A stretch of DNA of 64,000 bases from Pseudoalteromonas sp. '520P1 No. 423'. Lineage in GTDB: Bacteria > Pseudomonadota > Gammaproteobacteria > Enterobacterales > Alteromonadaceae. Where the stretch lies: positions 3,286,001 to 3,350,000 of the forward strand of contig NZ_BBZB01000001.1 in NCBI RefSeq assembly GCF_001269985.1, read 5' to 3'. Positions 27,312 to 36,797 of the stretch are shown here, piece after piece; positions within the stretch are counted from its first letter, which is position 1, and every line of letters starts with the position of its first letter. The position numbers and the translations under genes were made by a program. The notes under the pieces were generated by a model. It saw only the letters and a list, made by a program, of their open reading frames with translations. It made no database searches and was not told the origin of the DNA.

Positions 27312-27746
27312 ATGACAACACTTTTAATATACAAATCGCTGCACATATTTTTTATGGTTGCCTGGTTTGCTGGCATTTTTTATTTACCACGATTATTTGT
27401 AAATCACGCAATGACAGATAATAAAGATAGCCAAGAAATGCTTAAAACGATGGAGCGTAAGTTATTATACTTTGTTACGCCATTTGCAGTATTAACTTTG
27501 GTTTTTGGCGTATTAATGATTTTTGAATATGGCCGAGAATGGTTTAAGGTCAGCATGTGGTTACATTACAAACTCATATTAGTTATCGCTTTGTACATAT
27601 ATCACGGTTACTGCTTTAAGCTTTTAGCTGACTTTAAACATGACAGAAATAAACGCAGTGATAAATTTTACCGAGTAATAAATGAACTACCTGTTTTAGT
27701 ATTATTAGCGATTATCTTTTTAGCGGTAATAAAACCGCTTTTTTAA
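27312..27746 (+). CDS. hemJ: Protoporphyrinogen IX oxidase HemJ
   Basis: The 144-residue protein has four membrane helices and the HemJ/UPF0093 pattern: KSLHIFFMVAWFAGIFYLPRLFV with His11, the METR-like MERKLLYFVTP, and WLHYKL (His85, Lys87). HemJ oxidises protoporphyrinogen IX in the haem pathway of many proteobacteria lacking HemG and HemY. It is located 1.2 kb before hemL, another haem-pathway gene, with pyrB between. Length is normal. Confidence 0.93.
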   Translation: MTTLLIYKSLHIFFMVAWFAGIFYLPRLFVNHAMTDNKDSQEMLKTMERKLLYFVTPFAVLTLVFGVLMIFEYGREWFKVSMWLHYKLILVIALYIYHGYCFKLLADFKHDRNKRSDKFYRVINELPVLVLLAIIFLAVIKPLF

Positions 27747-27879
27747 ACTGCTTTTAAGCTGCAAATTATACATAAGATACCGCGAGATGCTTTGTCATCT
27801 AGGGACATCATGGGTATAATCTGCAGCCAACAATTATCTCCCCAAATTTACTGCCAACATACTATATAGGATTGAACAC

Positions 27880-28896
27880 ATGCTGAACTTTCAAGGCGAA
27901 CATATTCTTTCGGTTAATCAATTAAATAGGGATAGTATTGAGGCTATTTTTGCTGTTGCAAAAAAAATGGAACCTTACGCTAAAAAACAAAAACGTACAA
28001 AAGTGCTTGAAGGTGCAGTTTTAGCTAACTTGTTTTTTGAGCCAAGTACACGTACTCGTGTAAGTTTTGGTACCGCCTTTAATTTATTAGGCGGATTAGT
28101 TCGCGAAACCACAGGCATGCAAAGCTCAGCACTAGCCAAAGGTGAATCACTTTACGATACAGCACGTGTTATTTCATCATATGCAGATGCAGTTGCAATG
28201 CGTCACCCAGACGCTAATTCAGTTGCCGAATTTGCAACAGGTTCAACAGTACCAGTAATTAATGGTGGTGATGGACCAAACGAGCACCCTACTCAAGCGT
28301 TATTAGATTTATTAACTATTGAAAAAGAGCTAAACCGCTTTGATCGTAACATTGATGGCATGCATATCGCCCTTGTAGGTGATTTAAAATATGGCCGTAC
28401 TGTTCACTCTTTATCTAAACTTTTATGTCACTATAAAGGTGTGAAATTCACTATGGTTTCTCCAGACGGCTTACAAATGCCTGACTATGTTTTAGATGCA
28501 GTAACAAATTCAGGTCATCAAATTGAATTAGTAAACCAAATGGAAGGTAATTTAGCTGCAGATATTGTTTACCAAACACGTATTCAAGAAGAGCGTTTTC
28601 CTTCTCAAGAAGAAGCGAATAAATATCGTGGTGGGTTCAAAATAAGCCAAGCTATTTACGATGCACACTGTAATAAAAACTCAGTACTTATGCATCCATT
28701 ACCGCGTGATAGCCGAGGTGATGCAAACGAATTAGATAACGATTTAAATAACAACGATAACTTAGCAATTTTCCGTCAAGTACAAAATGGTGTAATCGCC
28801 AGAATGGCACTATTTGCATTAACTTTAGGTGTTGAAAACCTAGTTGATAAATACGAAACGGAAGTTCCTTGGTATAGCGCAAAGAAAAACAGCTAA
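27880..28896 (+). CDS. pyrB: Aspartate carbamoyltransferase catalytic subunit
   Basis: A 338-residue protein with the carbamoyl-phosphate loop PSTRTR (55-60), GDGPNEHPTQALLDLLTI, the aspartate-domain GDLKYGRTVHSL and MHPLPRDSRG. It catalyses the committed step of pyrimidine synthesis in the cytoplasm. It is about 27 residues longer than E. coli PyrB and no pyrI follows, which fits the long PyrB form found in Shewanella and relatives. It has its own leader of about 130 bp; no attenuator was recognised. Confidence 0.95.
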   Translation: MLNFQGEHILSVNQLNRDSIEAIFAVAKKMEPYAKKQKRTKVLEGAVLANLFFEPSTRTRVSFGTAFNLLGGLVRETTGMQSSALAKGESLYDTARVISSYADAVAMRHPDANSVAEFATGSTVPVINGGDGPNEHPTQALLDLLTIEKELNRFDRNIDGMHIALVGDLKYGRTVHSLSKLLCHYKGVKFTMVSPDGLQMPDYVLDAVTNSGHQIELVNQMEGNLAADIVYQTRIQEERFPSQEEANKYRGGFKISQAIYDAHCNKNSVLMHPLPRDSRGDANELDNDLNNNDNLAIFRQVQNGVIARMALFALTLGVENLVDKYETEVPWYSAKKNS

Positions 28897-28953
28897 TAAC
28901 CATTTGAAATTACTAATACAAACATATTAAAAACACATTATTAAGGCATTTTC

Positions 28954-30234
28954 ATGACAACTAGCCAAGACTTATTTCAAAGAGCGCAAGACTCTATTCC
29001 TGGTGGCGTAAATTCACCAGTACGTGCATTTAATGGCGTAGGCGGTACACCTTTATTTATTAAGCGAGCGCAAGGCGCGCGTATGAAAGATGCCGATGGT
29101 AAAGAATACATAGATTATGTTGGTTCTTGGGGTCCTATGATTTTAGGCCATAATCACCCAGAAATTAAACAAGCTGTTTTAGATGCTGTTGAACATGGCC
29201 TAAGCTATGGCGCACCAACCGAAACTGAAATTTTAATGGCTGAGAAAGTAAAAGAGCTAGTACCATCAATTGAAAAAGTACGTATGGTAAGTTCTGGTAC
29301 TGAAGCAACTATGAGTGCGATACGTTTAGCCCGTGGTTTTACTGGTCGTGACAAAATACTTAAGTTTGAAGGCTGTTACCACGGTCATGCTGACTCTTTA
29401 TTAGTTAAAGCAGGTTCTGGCGCGTTAACTATGGGTGTACCTAATTCTCCAGGTATTCCAGAAGATTTCGCAAAACATACTTTAACAGTCTCATTTAATA
29501 ACTTAGATGAAGTAAAAGATATCTTTGTAAAATACGCAGATGAAATCGCCTGTATTATTGTTGAGCCAGTTGCTGGTAACATGAACTGTATTCCACCAGT
29601 TGAAGGCTTTTTAGAAGGTTTACGCTCTGTATGTGATGAATACAAATCAGTACTTATTTTTGATGAAGTAATGACAGGTTTTCGTGTTGCATTAGGCTGC
29701 GCACAGGCTTATTACAATATCACTCCAGATTTAACAACTTTAGGTAAAGTAATTGGCGGCGGTATGCCAGTTGGCGCATTTGGCGGCAAAAAAGAAATCA
29801 TGGACTTCATTGCACCTGTAGGTCCAGTTTATCAAGCTGGTACGCTTTCAGGTAACCCTATTGCTATGGCTGCAGGCCTTAAGTCATTAGAGCTTATCTC
29901 TAAACCAGGCTTACATGCTGATTTAGAAGCAAAAAGTATTCGATTATGTGAAGGCTTTCAACAAGAAGCTGATAAAGCAGGCATTCCTTTAACAACTAAC
30001 TATGCTGGCGGTATGTTTGGTTTTTTCTTCACTGAAGAGAAAACAATTACAACCTATGAGCAAGCAACTAAATGTGATGCTGAGCGCTTTAAACGTTTCT
30101 TCCACCTAATGCTAGAAGAAGGTGTGTACTTAGCGCCATCTGCATACGAAACAGGTTTTGTATGCACAGAGCATGGCGATGAAGAAATAAAGCTTACAAT
30201 TGAAGCGGCTGCACGCGTTTTTGCTAAATTATAA
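28954..30234 (+). CDS. hemL: Glutamate-1-semialdehyde 2,1-aminomutase
   Basis: The 426-residue PLP enzyme shows [39 protein letters not shown], and the catalytic Lys265 in [16 protein letters not shown]. It converts glutamate-1-semialdehyde to 5-aminolevulinate, the first committed precursor of tetrapyrroles. Length and residue numbering match E. coli HemL. It is followed by a strong terminator. Confidence 0.98.
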   Translation: MTTSQDLFQRAQDSIPGGVNSPVRAFNGVGGTPLFIKRAQGARMKDADGKEYIDYVGSWGPMILGHNHPEIKQAVLDAVEHGLSYGAPTETEILMAEKVKELVPSIEKVRMVSSGTEATMSAIRLARGFTGRDKILKFEGCYHGHADSLLVKAGSGALTMGVPNSPGIPEDFAKHTLTVSFNNLDEVKDIFVKYADEIACIIVEPVAGNMNCIPPVEGFLEGLRSVCDEYKSVLIFDEVMTGFRVALGCAQAYYNITPDLTTLGKVIGGGMPVGAFGGKKEIMDFIAPVGPVYQAGTLSGNPIAMAAGLKSLELISKPGLHADLEAKSIRLCEGFQQEADKAGIPLTTNYAGGMFGFFFTEEKTITTYEQATKCDAERFKRFFHLMLEEGVYLAPSAYETGFVCTEHGDEEIKLTIEAAARVFAKL

Positions 30235-30262
30235 GTCTGATTAAAAACGTTTGATAATTTCA

Positions 30263-30292
30263 AAAACGCCGAGTGATAACTCGGCGTTTTTT
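30263..30292 (+). terminator. Rho-independent terminator after hemL
   Basis: 12-bp perfect stem AAAACGCCGAGT / ACTCGGCGTTTT with GATA tetraloop and six T at the 3' side, starting 29 bp after the hemL stop. Confidence 0.92.
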
Positions 30293-30413
30293 ATTGTAAT
30301 TAACCAAGTTTACGCACTATTTCCTTTATTCTTCATTTTTTTGAACTAAAATCATCACAATACTGTTCTACTGTATTTAATATGTGAATACTAGCTAATT
30401 AGAAGAAGATAAT

Positions 30414-32252
30414 ATGACAGGCTTAAGGAAGTTCGCCAGACCAGCTACAAAGTTAATGGAGCAACTAAAGTATTCTAAAAAAATTACTTTAGTTTTTGGT
30501 ATTTTATTATTACCGTTAAGCTTGAGCTTATTTTTTCTAAATTCAAAATTGGCTGCTTCAATAGATATTACACAACAAGAACTTATGGGTTTAAAAATTT
30601 ATCCACAAGTGCTCAATACCATCATTGATAAAAACGAATCTCAAGCAAAAATAATCGCAAATAAAGCGGGTTACCAAACCAACAGTGACTCTGCTAGTAA
30701 AGTGCTTGAGTCTATTTCAATTCAATCTTCATTAGCCATTATAGATAATTTATCAAGTACTTATTTAAATCGTGCTTTAGTGGAATCTTTGCCAAAACTC
30801 ATTGAGCAAACCCGTTTAGCATCAGAACAAGCAAGCACAGTGATTAATGCTGGAAGCTTTACACCAGATACCTATATAGCCTTATCAAATGCAAATAAAT
30901 CGCTGCCATTTGCTGCATCAGAATTGGTTCAAAAAGTACAAGTAGCTACGCAATACAACAGCGACATAAAAGCGATATTAGAAAGTAAAATCACTGCGAC
31001 ACAAGATGTGATTATAGAACTTAAAAAGCTCATTGATGCCAAAATATTAGAGCCTGATGAAATAAATATTGCTTCATCACAATTTAACCAAGCACAAAAA
31101 AGTACCTTAAATAACCTAAGCCAACTCATTAACCACCTGTTACCTGTTTTAATAGCTCAGCTAGAAAATAAACTCGCTACAGAGCAGTGGATTAACAGAT
31201 TAGTATTATTTGCTTCCATTTTAAGCTTAATGCTGGCTTTCTATTTAATGCTAGGGTTTTACTTTTCAGTTGTAGGCACAATTAAAAGTTTTTCAAAAGC
31301 AGTAAATCATGCAGCACAAGGCGATTTAAAAGCCATAGCCCAATTAACAGGTAATGATGAATTATCGCAAATAGCACTGCTATATAACAAAATGTTGGTT
31401 AAGTTTTCAGAGTTAGTAGACCAAGCAAAAGAAACGTCTTCAGAGTTAGGTAATGCAACCCAAGATTTAGCCCAAGTAAGTGAAAAAACACGCATAGATG
31501 TATCACAGCAACAAAATAAAACAGCCGATATTAATGCACTGCTCAGTGATATGACAGCTTCAGCTCACGAAGTAGAGTCTAAAGCGCAAGAGGCCGTAAA
31601 CTTAGCTCAAAACGCAGGCTCACATGTAAAACAAGGCACACTAAATACAATTTCTTTGGCAAACCATATGGCAGATTTACAAGGTGAATTTGAACTCAGT
31701 AAAATAGCTTTAGATAAACTCGCTGAAGATACGCAAAACATTAGTAAAGTAAGCTTAGCGATAAGCGGCATAGCCGAACAAACAAACTTACTGGCACTTA
31801 ATGCCGCTATTGAAGCCGCCCGAGCAGGCGAACAAGGTCGAGGTTTTGCTGTTGTAGCCGATGAAGTTAGAACATTAGCAAAACGCACACAACAGCAAAC
31901 AGAAGAAATTCATTCAATCATTAGTTCATTACAAACCGCTTCAAATGATACTCAAAGTAAAATGCAATCAAGTGTTGAAAAAATGGAGCAAGGTGTTTCA
32001 GCTGCAAATCAAACCCGTGAAATACTTAATCAAGCTGAGCAAGGTATGTTAAATATTGATAGTTTCAGTGCCGATATCGTGCAACTTTCAAGTAATCAAA
32101 CCCATTCAACTGAGCAAGCACTTAACTGCTCGATTGAAATAGGCCTATTAGCTGAAGATACTTTAAGTTCAGCACAAACCACAGAGCAAGAATCAACTCA
32201 TTTAGCTAAAATGTCGGCTGAACTTCAAGATAAAATGGACTACTTTAAATAA
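30414..32252 (+). CDS. Methyl-accepting chemotaxis protein
   Basis: A 612-residue chemoreceptor. TM1 at about 24-43, a roughly 220-residue periplasmic helical sensor, TM2 at about 263-287, a HAMP region, then the cytoplasmic coiled coil with the tip [20 protein letters not shown] and [17 protein letters not shown]. It signals to CheA/CheW. There is no C-terminal CheR-tethering pentapeptide (ends DKMDYFK). The sensor ligand is unknown. It is monocistronic; no che genes are near. Confidence 0.95.
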   Translation: MTGLRKFARPATKLMEQLKYSKKITLVFGILLLPLSLSLFFLNSKLAASIDITQQELMGLKIYPQVLNTIIDKNESQAKIIANKAGYQTNSDSASKVLESISIQSSLAIIDNLSSTYLNRALVESLPKLIEQTRLASEQASTVINAGSFTPDTYIALSNANKSLPFAASELVQKVQVATQYNSDIKAILESKITATQDVIIELKKLIDAKILEPDEINIASSQFNQAQKSTLNNLSQLINHLLPVLIAQLENKLATEQWINRLVLFASILSLMLAFYLMLGFYFSVVGTIKSFSKAVNHAAQGDLKAIAQLTGNDELSQIALLYNKMLVKFSELVDQAKETSSELGNATQDLAQVSEKTRIDVSQQQNKTADINALLSDMTASAHEVESKAQEAVNLAQNAGSHVKQGTLNTISLANHMADLQGEFELSKIALDKLAEDTQNISKVSLAISGIAEQTNLLALNAAIEAARAGEQGRGFAVVADEVRTLAKRTQQQTEEIHSIISSLQTASNDTQSKMQSSVEKMEQGVSAANQTREILNQAEQGMLNIDSFSADIVQLSSNQTHSTEQALNCSIEIGLLAEDTLSSAQTTEQESTHLAKMSAELQDKMDYFK

Positions 32253-32290
32253 GCTAAGCCTTTACCAGTGTCTTATAAGTGATTTAGTTT

Positions 32291-32321
32291 GTCATCCCCA
32301 TAGTGTTTATAAAGGGGATCT
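32291..32321 (+). repeat. REP-like palindrome, degenerate copy
   Basis: GTCATCCCC, 14 bases, GGGGATCT: the head and stem of the same family found near 50.2 and 62.6 kb, without the central CGA/TCG pairs. It sits between the chemoreceptor and the next small gene, where it may also act as a terminator hairpin. Confidence 0.55.
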
Positions 32322-32351
32322 TTTTAAAATATGAGCCGTAAAGAGAGTCAT

Positions 32352-32669
32352 ATGATTAAGTATCCTACTATATTCAAATTATATGGCGATGATGAGTTAA
32401 TATACCTCAGCTCTAAAGCTGATTTATCTAGTGAATTTGAATCATTAATTTGTCATGACGAAGACTACTTAATCGACTCAACAGGTCAAACCTATCAAGT
32501 ACGCCAAACTAATACCAATGAGTTTACTTTTTTAAAAATTGGCTTGCCTGTATCTTTGCAAACACTGACTGAGTTAATTCAAGCCCATGAGTTTTCAAAA
32601 GCAGAATTGTGTTTGACTAAAATTCAATTTAAAACCGTAACCGATGCAATCAATTCATTAGCTTTATAG
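32352..32669 (+). CDS. Small cytoplasmic protein, DUF4144-like
   Basis: The start is set at ATG 32352 (MIKYPTIFKLYGDDELIYLS, 105 residues) because AAAGAGAG precedes it; an ATG seven codons upstream is possible. No signal peptide or membrane helix. The opening block, pairing a hydrophobic KLYGDDELIYL strand with a later YLIDSTGQTYQV segment, resembles DUF4144 proteins of marine gammaproteobacteria. Function unknown. Confidence 0.6.
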   Translation: MIKYPTIFKLYGDDELIYLSSKADLSSEFESLICHDEDYLIDSTGQTYQVRQTNTNEFTFLKIGLPVSLQTLTELIQAHEFSKAELCLTKIQFKTVTDAINSLAL

Positions 32670-33194
32670 TTATGCCACTGAGTTTACACATGAATATCTA
32701 AAGAAATTAAACCTTATCGCACTCTCTTTAAAAACTAAGCGGATTATCGGTAATTTCTCCTGATTCACTCTAGTGTTTACATCTTTTGAAGCAAATCCCT
32801 GCCTACAAAACAGCTCAACATTTAAAAATAGTTTATTCGTAACTATAAACATCTTACGATAGCTTTAATTCATATAAAAAAGGGCTATTAACCATATATC
32901 CATTTTTCAATAAAAAGATAAATAGCAATTAAAAACTAATACAAACATACCTATCATTCACTTTATTTATCAATTACTCGAAAAATTTCAAGCTAGTTAA
33001 GTGACTTAGATTTATTTTCTAAAACAGCTAAAAACCGCAAGTTTAAAGTGCTACATTAAAGTAATTAAATGTTTTTTCTTTTTATATAAAAATGCAAATT
33101 TTAATACAAAGCCAATTTGGAAATCATAAGCTAAAAAATAAATGGCTCAATATAGTGTAAACTTACTGCTAAATAATACAATTTAGGTTTCTGA
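32670..33194. other. Intergenic region, no gene recognised
   Basis: About 525 bp, very AT-rich. No ORF with a ribosome binding site, RNA gene or strong dyad was seen. The end presumably includes the promoter of the solute-binding protein gene. Confidence 0.4.
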
Positions 33195-33902
33195 ATGATG
33201 AAAAAATCTGCTTTGCTTTTTTTATGTTTTTTATGGACATCACTTATACATGCACATGATGAAGATTTAGTTGCCTGTATTGATGAACATCCCCCTTACC
33301 AATACCTAAGTGATAAACCACACGGCATTCATATTTCAGCATTAGAGAAACTAAGTAATGTATTAAAAAGACATTTAAAATTTCAACGTTCACCCAATTT
33401 TGCAAGATGCATTGTGATGCTAAAAAAAGGAGAAGTTGATGTAGTAGCAGGCCTGAACCCAACAGATGAAAGAAGTAAGTTTGCTTTTTATGCACCTTTT
33501 AAATCTGCAGATACAATGAAAGTGGTTTCAAAAAAAGGAATTTCAATTAATACATATAATGACTTAAAAGGAAAAATTATTGGTGTTGAGAGAGGTACGT
33601 TATATTTCCCTCGATTTGATAACGATAACTCATTAAAGAAAATTTCAATACAAAGTTCACGGATTGGTTTTTCATTATTACTAAAAGATCGAATAGACCT
33701 CATAATGATAACTCCAGTCACGCTAACGGCCCTAACTAAAGAAATAAACAACTCAGACTTAAAAGTATCTCCCATTACCTTAGAGGAACTTAGAAATAAA
33801 AAAACGTATTTTGGCTTTAGTAAGCTCAATAAAATCAATTTAAGCCATGCAGAAATAATCAACAAAGTAACAACCGCATACCAACAAGGCATTTTTAAAT
33901 AA
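33195..33902 (+). CDS. Periplasmic solute-binding protein, SBP family 3-like
   Basis: The 235-residue protein has a signal peptide (cleaved near LIHAHDED) and an SBP_bac_3-like body: ACIDEHPPYQYLSDKPHGIH, LKKGEVDVVAGLNPTDER, YNDLKGKIIGVERGTLY and LKDRIDLIMITPVTL. Stand-alone binding proteins of this type are frequent in Alteromonadales and are usually not linked to a permease; some act in sensing. No ABC amino-acid permease is adjacent. Ligand unknown. Confidence 0.8.
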   Translation: MMKKSALLFLCFLWTSLIHAHDEDLVACIDEHPPYQYLSDKPHGIHISALEKLSNVLKRHLKFQRSPNFARCIVMLKKGEVDVVAGLNPTDERSKFAFYAPFKSADTMKVVSKKGISINTYNDLKGKIIGVERGTLYFPRFDNDNSLKKISIQSSRIGFSLLLKDRIDLIMITPVTLTALTKEINNSDLKVSPITLEELRNKKTYFGFSKLNKINLSHAEIINKVTTAYQQGIFK

Positions 33903-34035
33903 GCTTATCAATAGGTTTATAACTGATAATGACCGCTTAGCATCGAGTTATACCGCTGGTAATTTAAATAATTTATCCTAAGAAATATCTTTAATAATGA
34001 CGACATAATAAATTATTAAAGAGCAATTTACACCA

Positions 34036-34221
34036 ATGGAAAAACAAACTTGCAATCAAAAAGGGTGCACTAAAAAAGTAAGCAACAATACATCAAATAG
34101 TTGTAATGTCTGTACTTTGTTGCTTGCAGCAAAACGTAAAAGATCACGCGCAAATCAAAAACTGTTACAACACATAAACAGATCTCGAGTCTTTTCTGGC
34201 TCAATGAGGTTATTTTCTTAG
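34036..34221 (+). CDS. Small cysteine-containing basic protein, unknown
   Basis: A 61-residue frame with Cys at 6, 11, 23 and 26 (CNQKGC, then CNVC), spaced like a small zinc-binding knuckle, followed by a strongly basic tail (KRKRSRANQK, HINRSR). AAAGAG lies about 11 bases before the ATG. It could be a small nucleic-acid binding protein. I do not recognise a family and the gene status is uncertain. Confidence 0.4.
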   Translation: MEKQTCNQKGCTKKVSNNTSNSCNVCTLLLAAKRKRSRANQKLLQHINRSRVFSGSMRLFS

Positions 34222-34680
34222 TACCAAAAACAAAACAAGTCCCTTATTAAAAATAGCATTAATCGCTTTACTCAAAACAGCGCTTTGTCTATCAATAAGT
34301 TGCTAAGCATAATATCAAGCTATATTTCTAGCCGTTAAAGCTTAAACCAATTTATAAATCACCTCAGATATATACGTAATAAATCAATGATCAGTTCTTT
34401 AATTAAGTCATTGATTACATGTAACTTATATTTTCAAATGCCATTGTATAACCAGCTTCTCACCAACAAAAATTAACGCGTTCGGAATAAAAGAATATTA
34501 ATATCTACAAAAAATAATAGCTATAATATAACATATCAAAATTATTTCACTAAGACGTTACAATACCTGTCACAAAACGACCTACTATAAAACCATTTAT
34601 CGATTTATCTGCTCCATACAAAGCATAGATTGAGTCGTATCTAGGGGCTAATTGAACAATATTTAATTAACAAGGAAAAA
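34222..34680. other. Intergenic region before the ABC operon
   Basis: About 460 bp, AT-rich, without a recognisable gene. The last bases include AAGGAAAAA as ribosome binding site of the ABC ATPase. No clear promoter or operator was identified. Confidence 0.4.
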
Positions 34681-35418
34681 ATGATGGCAAAACAATCTGA
34701 TGTGGTGATCACCATCAATAATTTAAAAAAGCAATTTGGTGATTATCAAGCACTAAATGGGCTTTCACTTAACGTCAACAAAGGCGAAATACTTGCTTTA
34801 CTTGGGCCTAATGGCGCAGGAAAAACCACAACTATAAATTGTTTATTAGGTTTTTTAAAACCAGATAGTGGTGAGATTAGTATTGCAGGTATTGATCCGC
34901 AGCAAGATGTTATTACCGCCCGAAAAAAAATAGCCTATATACCGGAACAAGTTGCACTATATCCCCGACTCACAGGTATAGAAAACCTGATTTATTTTAG
35001 CAAAATGGCACAAATTGAAAAAACAGAATTAGAATTTAAAGAACGGCTCAAATTTGTTGGTTTACCTGAACATGCATTCACAAAACAAGTGGCTGGTTAC
35101 TCAAAAGGCATGCGACAAAAAGTAGGCATTGCCATCGCACTCTCTAAAAATGCTCAAGCGCTTATTTTAGATGAGCCGACTTCTGGGCTTGATCCTTCAG
35201 CTAGCCATGAGTTTAGCCATTTATTAAAAAAACTGGCCTCTCAAGGCGTTGCTATTTTAATGGCTACACATGATCTTTTTAGAGCCCAAGAAGATGCCCA
35301 TCGTGTTGCTATCATAAATCAAGGTCAATTAGTCGATACTTTAGGTTTTGAACAAATTAAGCAAGTACAACTTGAAACGGTATACCTTGAACATATAAAG
35401 GGAGCTGTTACATGCTAA
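34681..35418 (+). CDS. ABC transporter ATP-binding protein
   Basis: The 245-residue ATPase has Walker A GPNGAGKTT (42-50), signature YSKGMRQKVGIA (140-151), Walker B LILDEPTSGLDP (161-172) and the switch His in ATHD. The type is the NosF/CcmA-like group that pairs with ABC-2 permeases. Two adjacent ATG codons start the frame; the first is used. It overlaps the first permease by 7 bp. Substrate unknown. Confidence 0.92.
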   Translation: MMAKQSDVVITINNLKKQFGDYQALNGLSLNVNKGEILALLGPNGAGKTTTINCLLGFLKPDSGEISIAGIDPQQDVITARKKIAYIPEQVALYPRLTGIENLIYFSKMAQIEKTELEFKERLKFVGLPEHAFTKQVAGYSKGMRQKVGIAIALSKNAQALILDEPTSGLDPSASHEFSHLLKKLASQGVAILMATHDLFRAQEDAHRVAIINQGQLVDTLGFEQIKQVQLETVYLEHIKGAVTC

Positions 35419-36797
35419 CACTTGCACTTAAAAAAGAGTGGGTTGATACCAAGCGACAAGGTCAACTAACTTGGTTACTGGGAATCGCGGCATTATTATT
35501 GTTAGTTGCCTGTTTATCTAGCTGGCAAAGTCATAGTCAATATGTGGCAGATCAACAAGCTGTCTCTGAATCAGAGCGAGCACGCTGGCTAAATCAAGGC
35601 GATAAAGGTCCTCATTCTGCTGCCCATTATGGTACATATGTAATGAAGCCTGCATCATCATTGTCACTTTTAGATTCAGGACTACAAGACTATCAAGGTA
35701 ATGTGATTAGACTTGAAGCACATACCCGCAATAACGCTTTGTTTAGACCAATACAAGATACATTATCTATTGCGCGATTTGGTCAGCTTTCACCCGCTTT
35801 TGTGCTACAAGTATTGCTACCTTTACTTGTGGTATTAATCGGTTTTGGTTTAGTTGCCACAGAGCGAGAACAAGGTACATTAAAACAATTATTAGCTATG
35901 GGTGTCAGTCCAGCACGGCTATTTTTTACCAAAACATTGATGTTATTTACTATTGCAAGTGCTTTACTTATTCCTGTAGCGATCAGCATATTAATATTTA
36001 ATACCATACACTTAAGAGCCGGTTTATTTTTAGGCGTTTATCTTATATATGTCTTTATTTGGTGTTTACTTACAGTCGCAATTTCATCATTAGCAAACAG
36101 TGCCAGAAAAGCTCTCATAATTTTATTAAGTCTTTGGGTATTTACCAGTTTGTTACTCCCTAAATTAGCAATGTATTACGCTACAATAGCTAATCCTGTG
36201 ATATCTAGCCAAGCATTCGAATCACGATTAAAAAGCGATGTGTATACACCAGAACGTGAACAAGCAATCGCTAAATTTAAGCAACAAACATTAGCGCAGT
36301 ATAAAGTGAGTACAACCGACCAACTTCCCTTTAATTGGGGAGGAGCACAGCTTCAATTTGGTGAACAATATGCTGACAAAAAATTTGATTTATTATTTTC
36401 TGAGCGTAATAACCAACTCCAGTCTCAATCAGACACTTACCAACAACTTGGTATTTTAAGCCCATTTATCGCATTACAAACTCTTTCTATGGGATTGGCT
36501 GAAACTGATTTTAAGCATCATTTACACTTTTCTGCCGAAGCTGAAAAGCAACGACGATTAATTCAAGAAACCCTTAACTTTAACCAAAGAGATAACGCAC
36601 ATAAAACAACTGGCCACTATAAAGCTGGCGTTGAATTATGGCAAAAAATACCAAAATTTAACTATCAAAGCCCTTCATTTAGTCAACTTTACCAGCAATA
36701 TATACCTAGTTTTTTAAACTTATTAGCTTGGTTAGTGACGCTAACAGTGTTGTGTGCTTTCACTCTTAAAAAAATAAAACGTGAGGAACAAAGATGA
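35412..36797 (+). CDS. ABC-2 permease with DUF3526-type extracytoplasmic domain (first)
   Basis: The 461-residue protein has one N-terminal helix (about 20-38), a periplasmic insertion, five helices around 133-285, a second large extracytoplasmic part and a final helix (about 432-452). The block EREQGTLKQLLAMGVSPARLF marks the NosY-like permease coupling region. SPFIALQTLSMGLAETDFKH followed by HLHFSAEAEKQRR matches the DUF3526 pattern (SPxxAxxxxSMxLAxTDxxHH). It overlaps the ATPase gene by 7 bp and the second permease by 4 bp (ATGA), so the three are translationally coupled. Confidence 0.85.
   Translation: MLTLALKKEWVDTKRQGQLTWLLGIAALLLLVACLSSWQSHSQYVADQQAVSESERARWLNQGDKGPHSAAHYGTYVMKPASSLSLLDSGLQDYQGNVIRLEAHTRNNALFRPIQDTLSIARFGQLSPAFVLQVLLPLLVVLIGFGLVATEREQGTLKQLLAMGVSPARLFFTKTLMLFTIASALLIPVAISILIFNTIHLRAGLFLGVYLIYVFIWCLLTVAISSLANSARKALIILLSLWVFTSLLLPKLAMYYATIANPVISSQAFESRLKSDVYTPEREQAIAKFKQQTLAQYKVSTTDQLPFNWGGAQLQFGEQYADKKFDLLFSERNNQLQSQSDTYQQLGILSPFIALQTLSMGLAETDFKHHLHFSAEAEKQRRLIQETLNFNQRDNAHKTTGHYKAGVELWQKIPKFNYQSPSFSQLYQQYIPSFLNLLAWLVTLTVLCAFTLKKIKREEQR

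Noticed and set aside
33488..33892. 134-codon minus-strand frame opposite the solute-binding protein
   Set aside because: The plus-strand gene has a signal peptide and family blocks; the antisense frame has neither.
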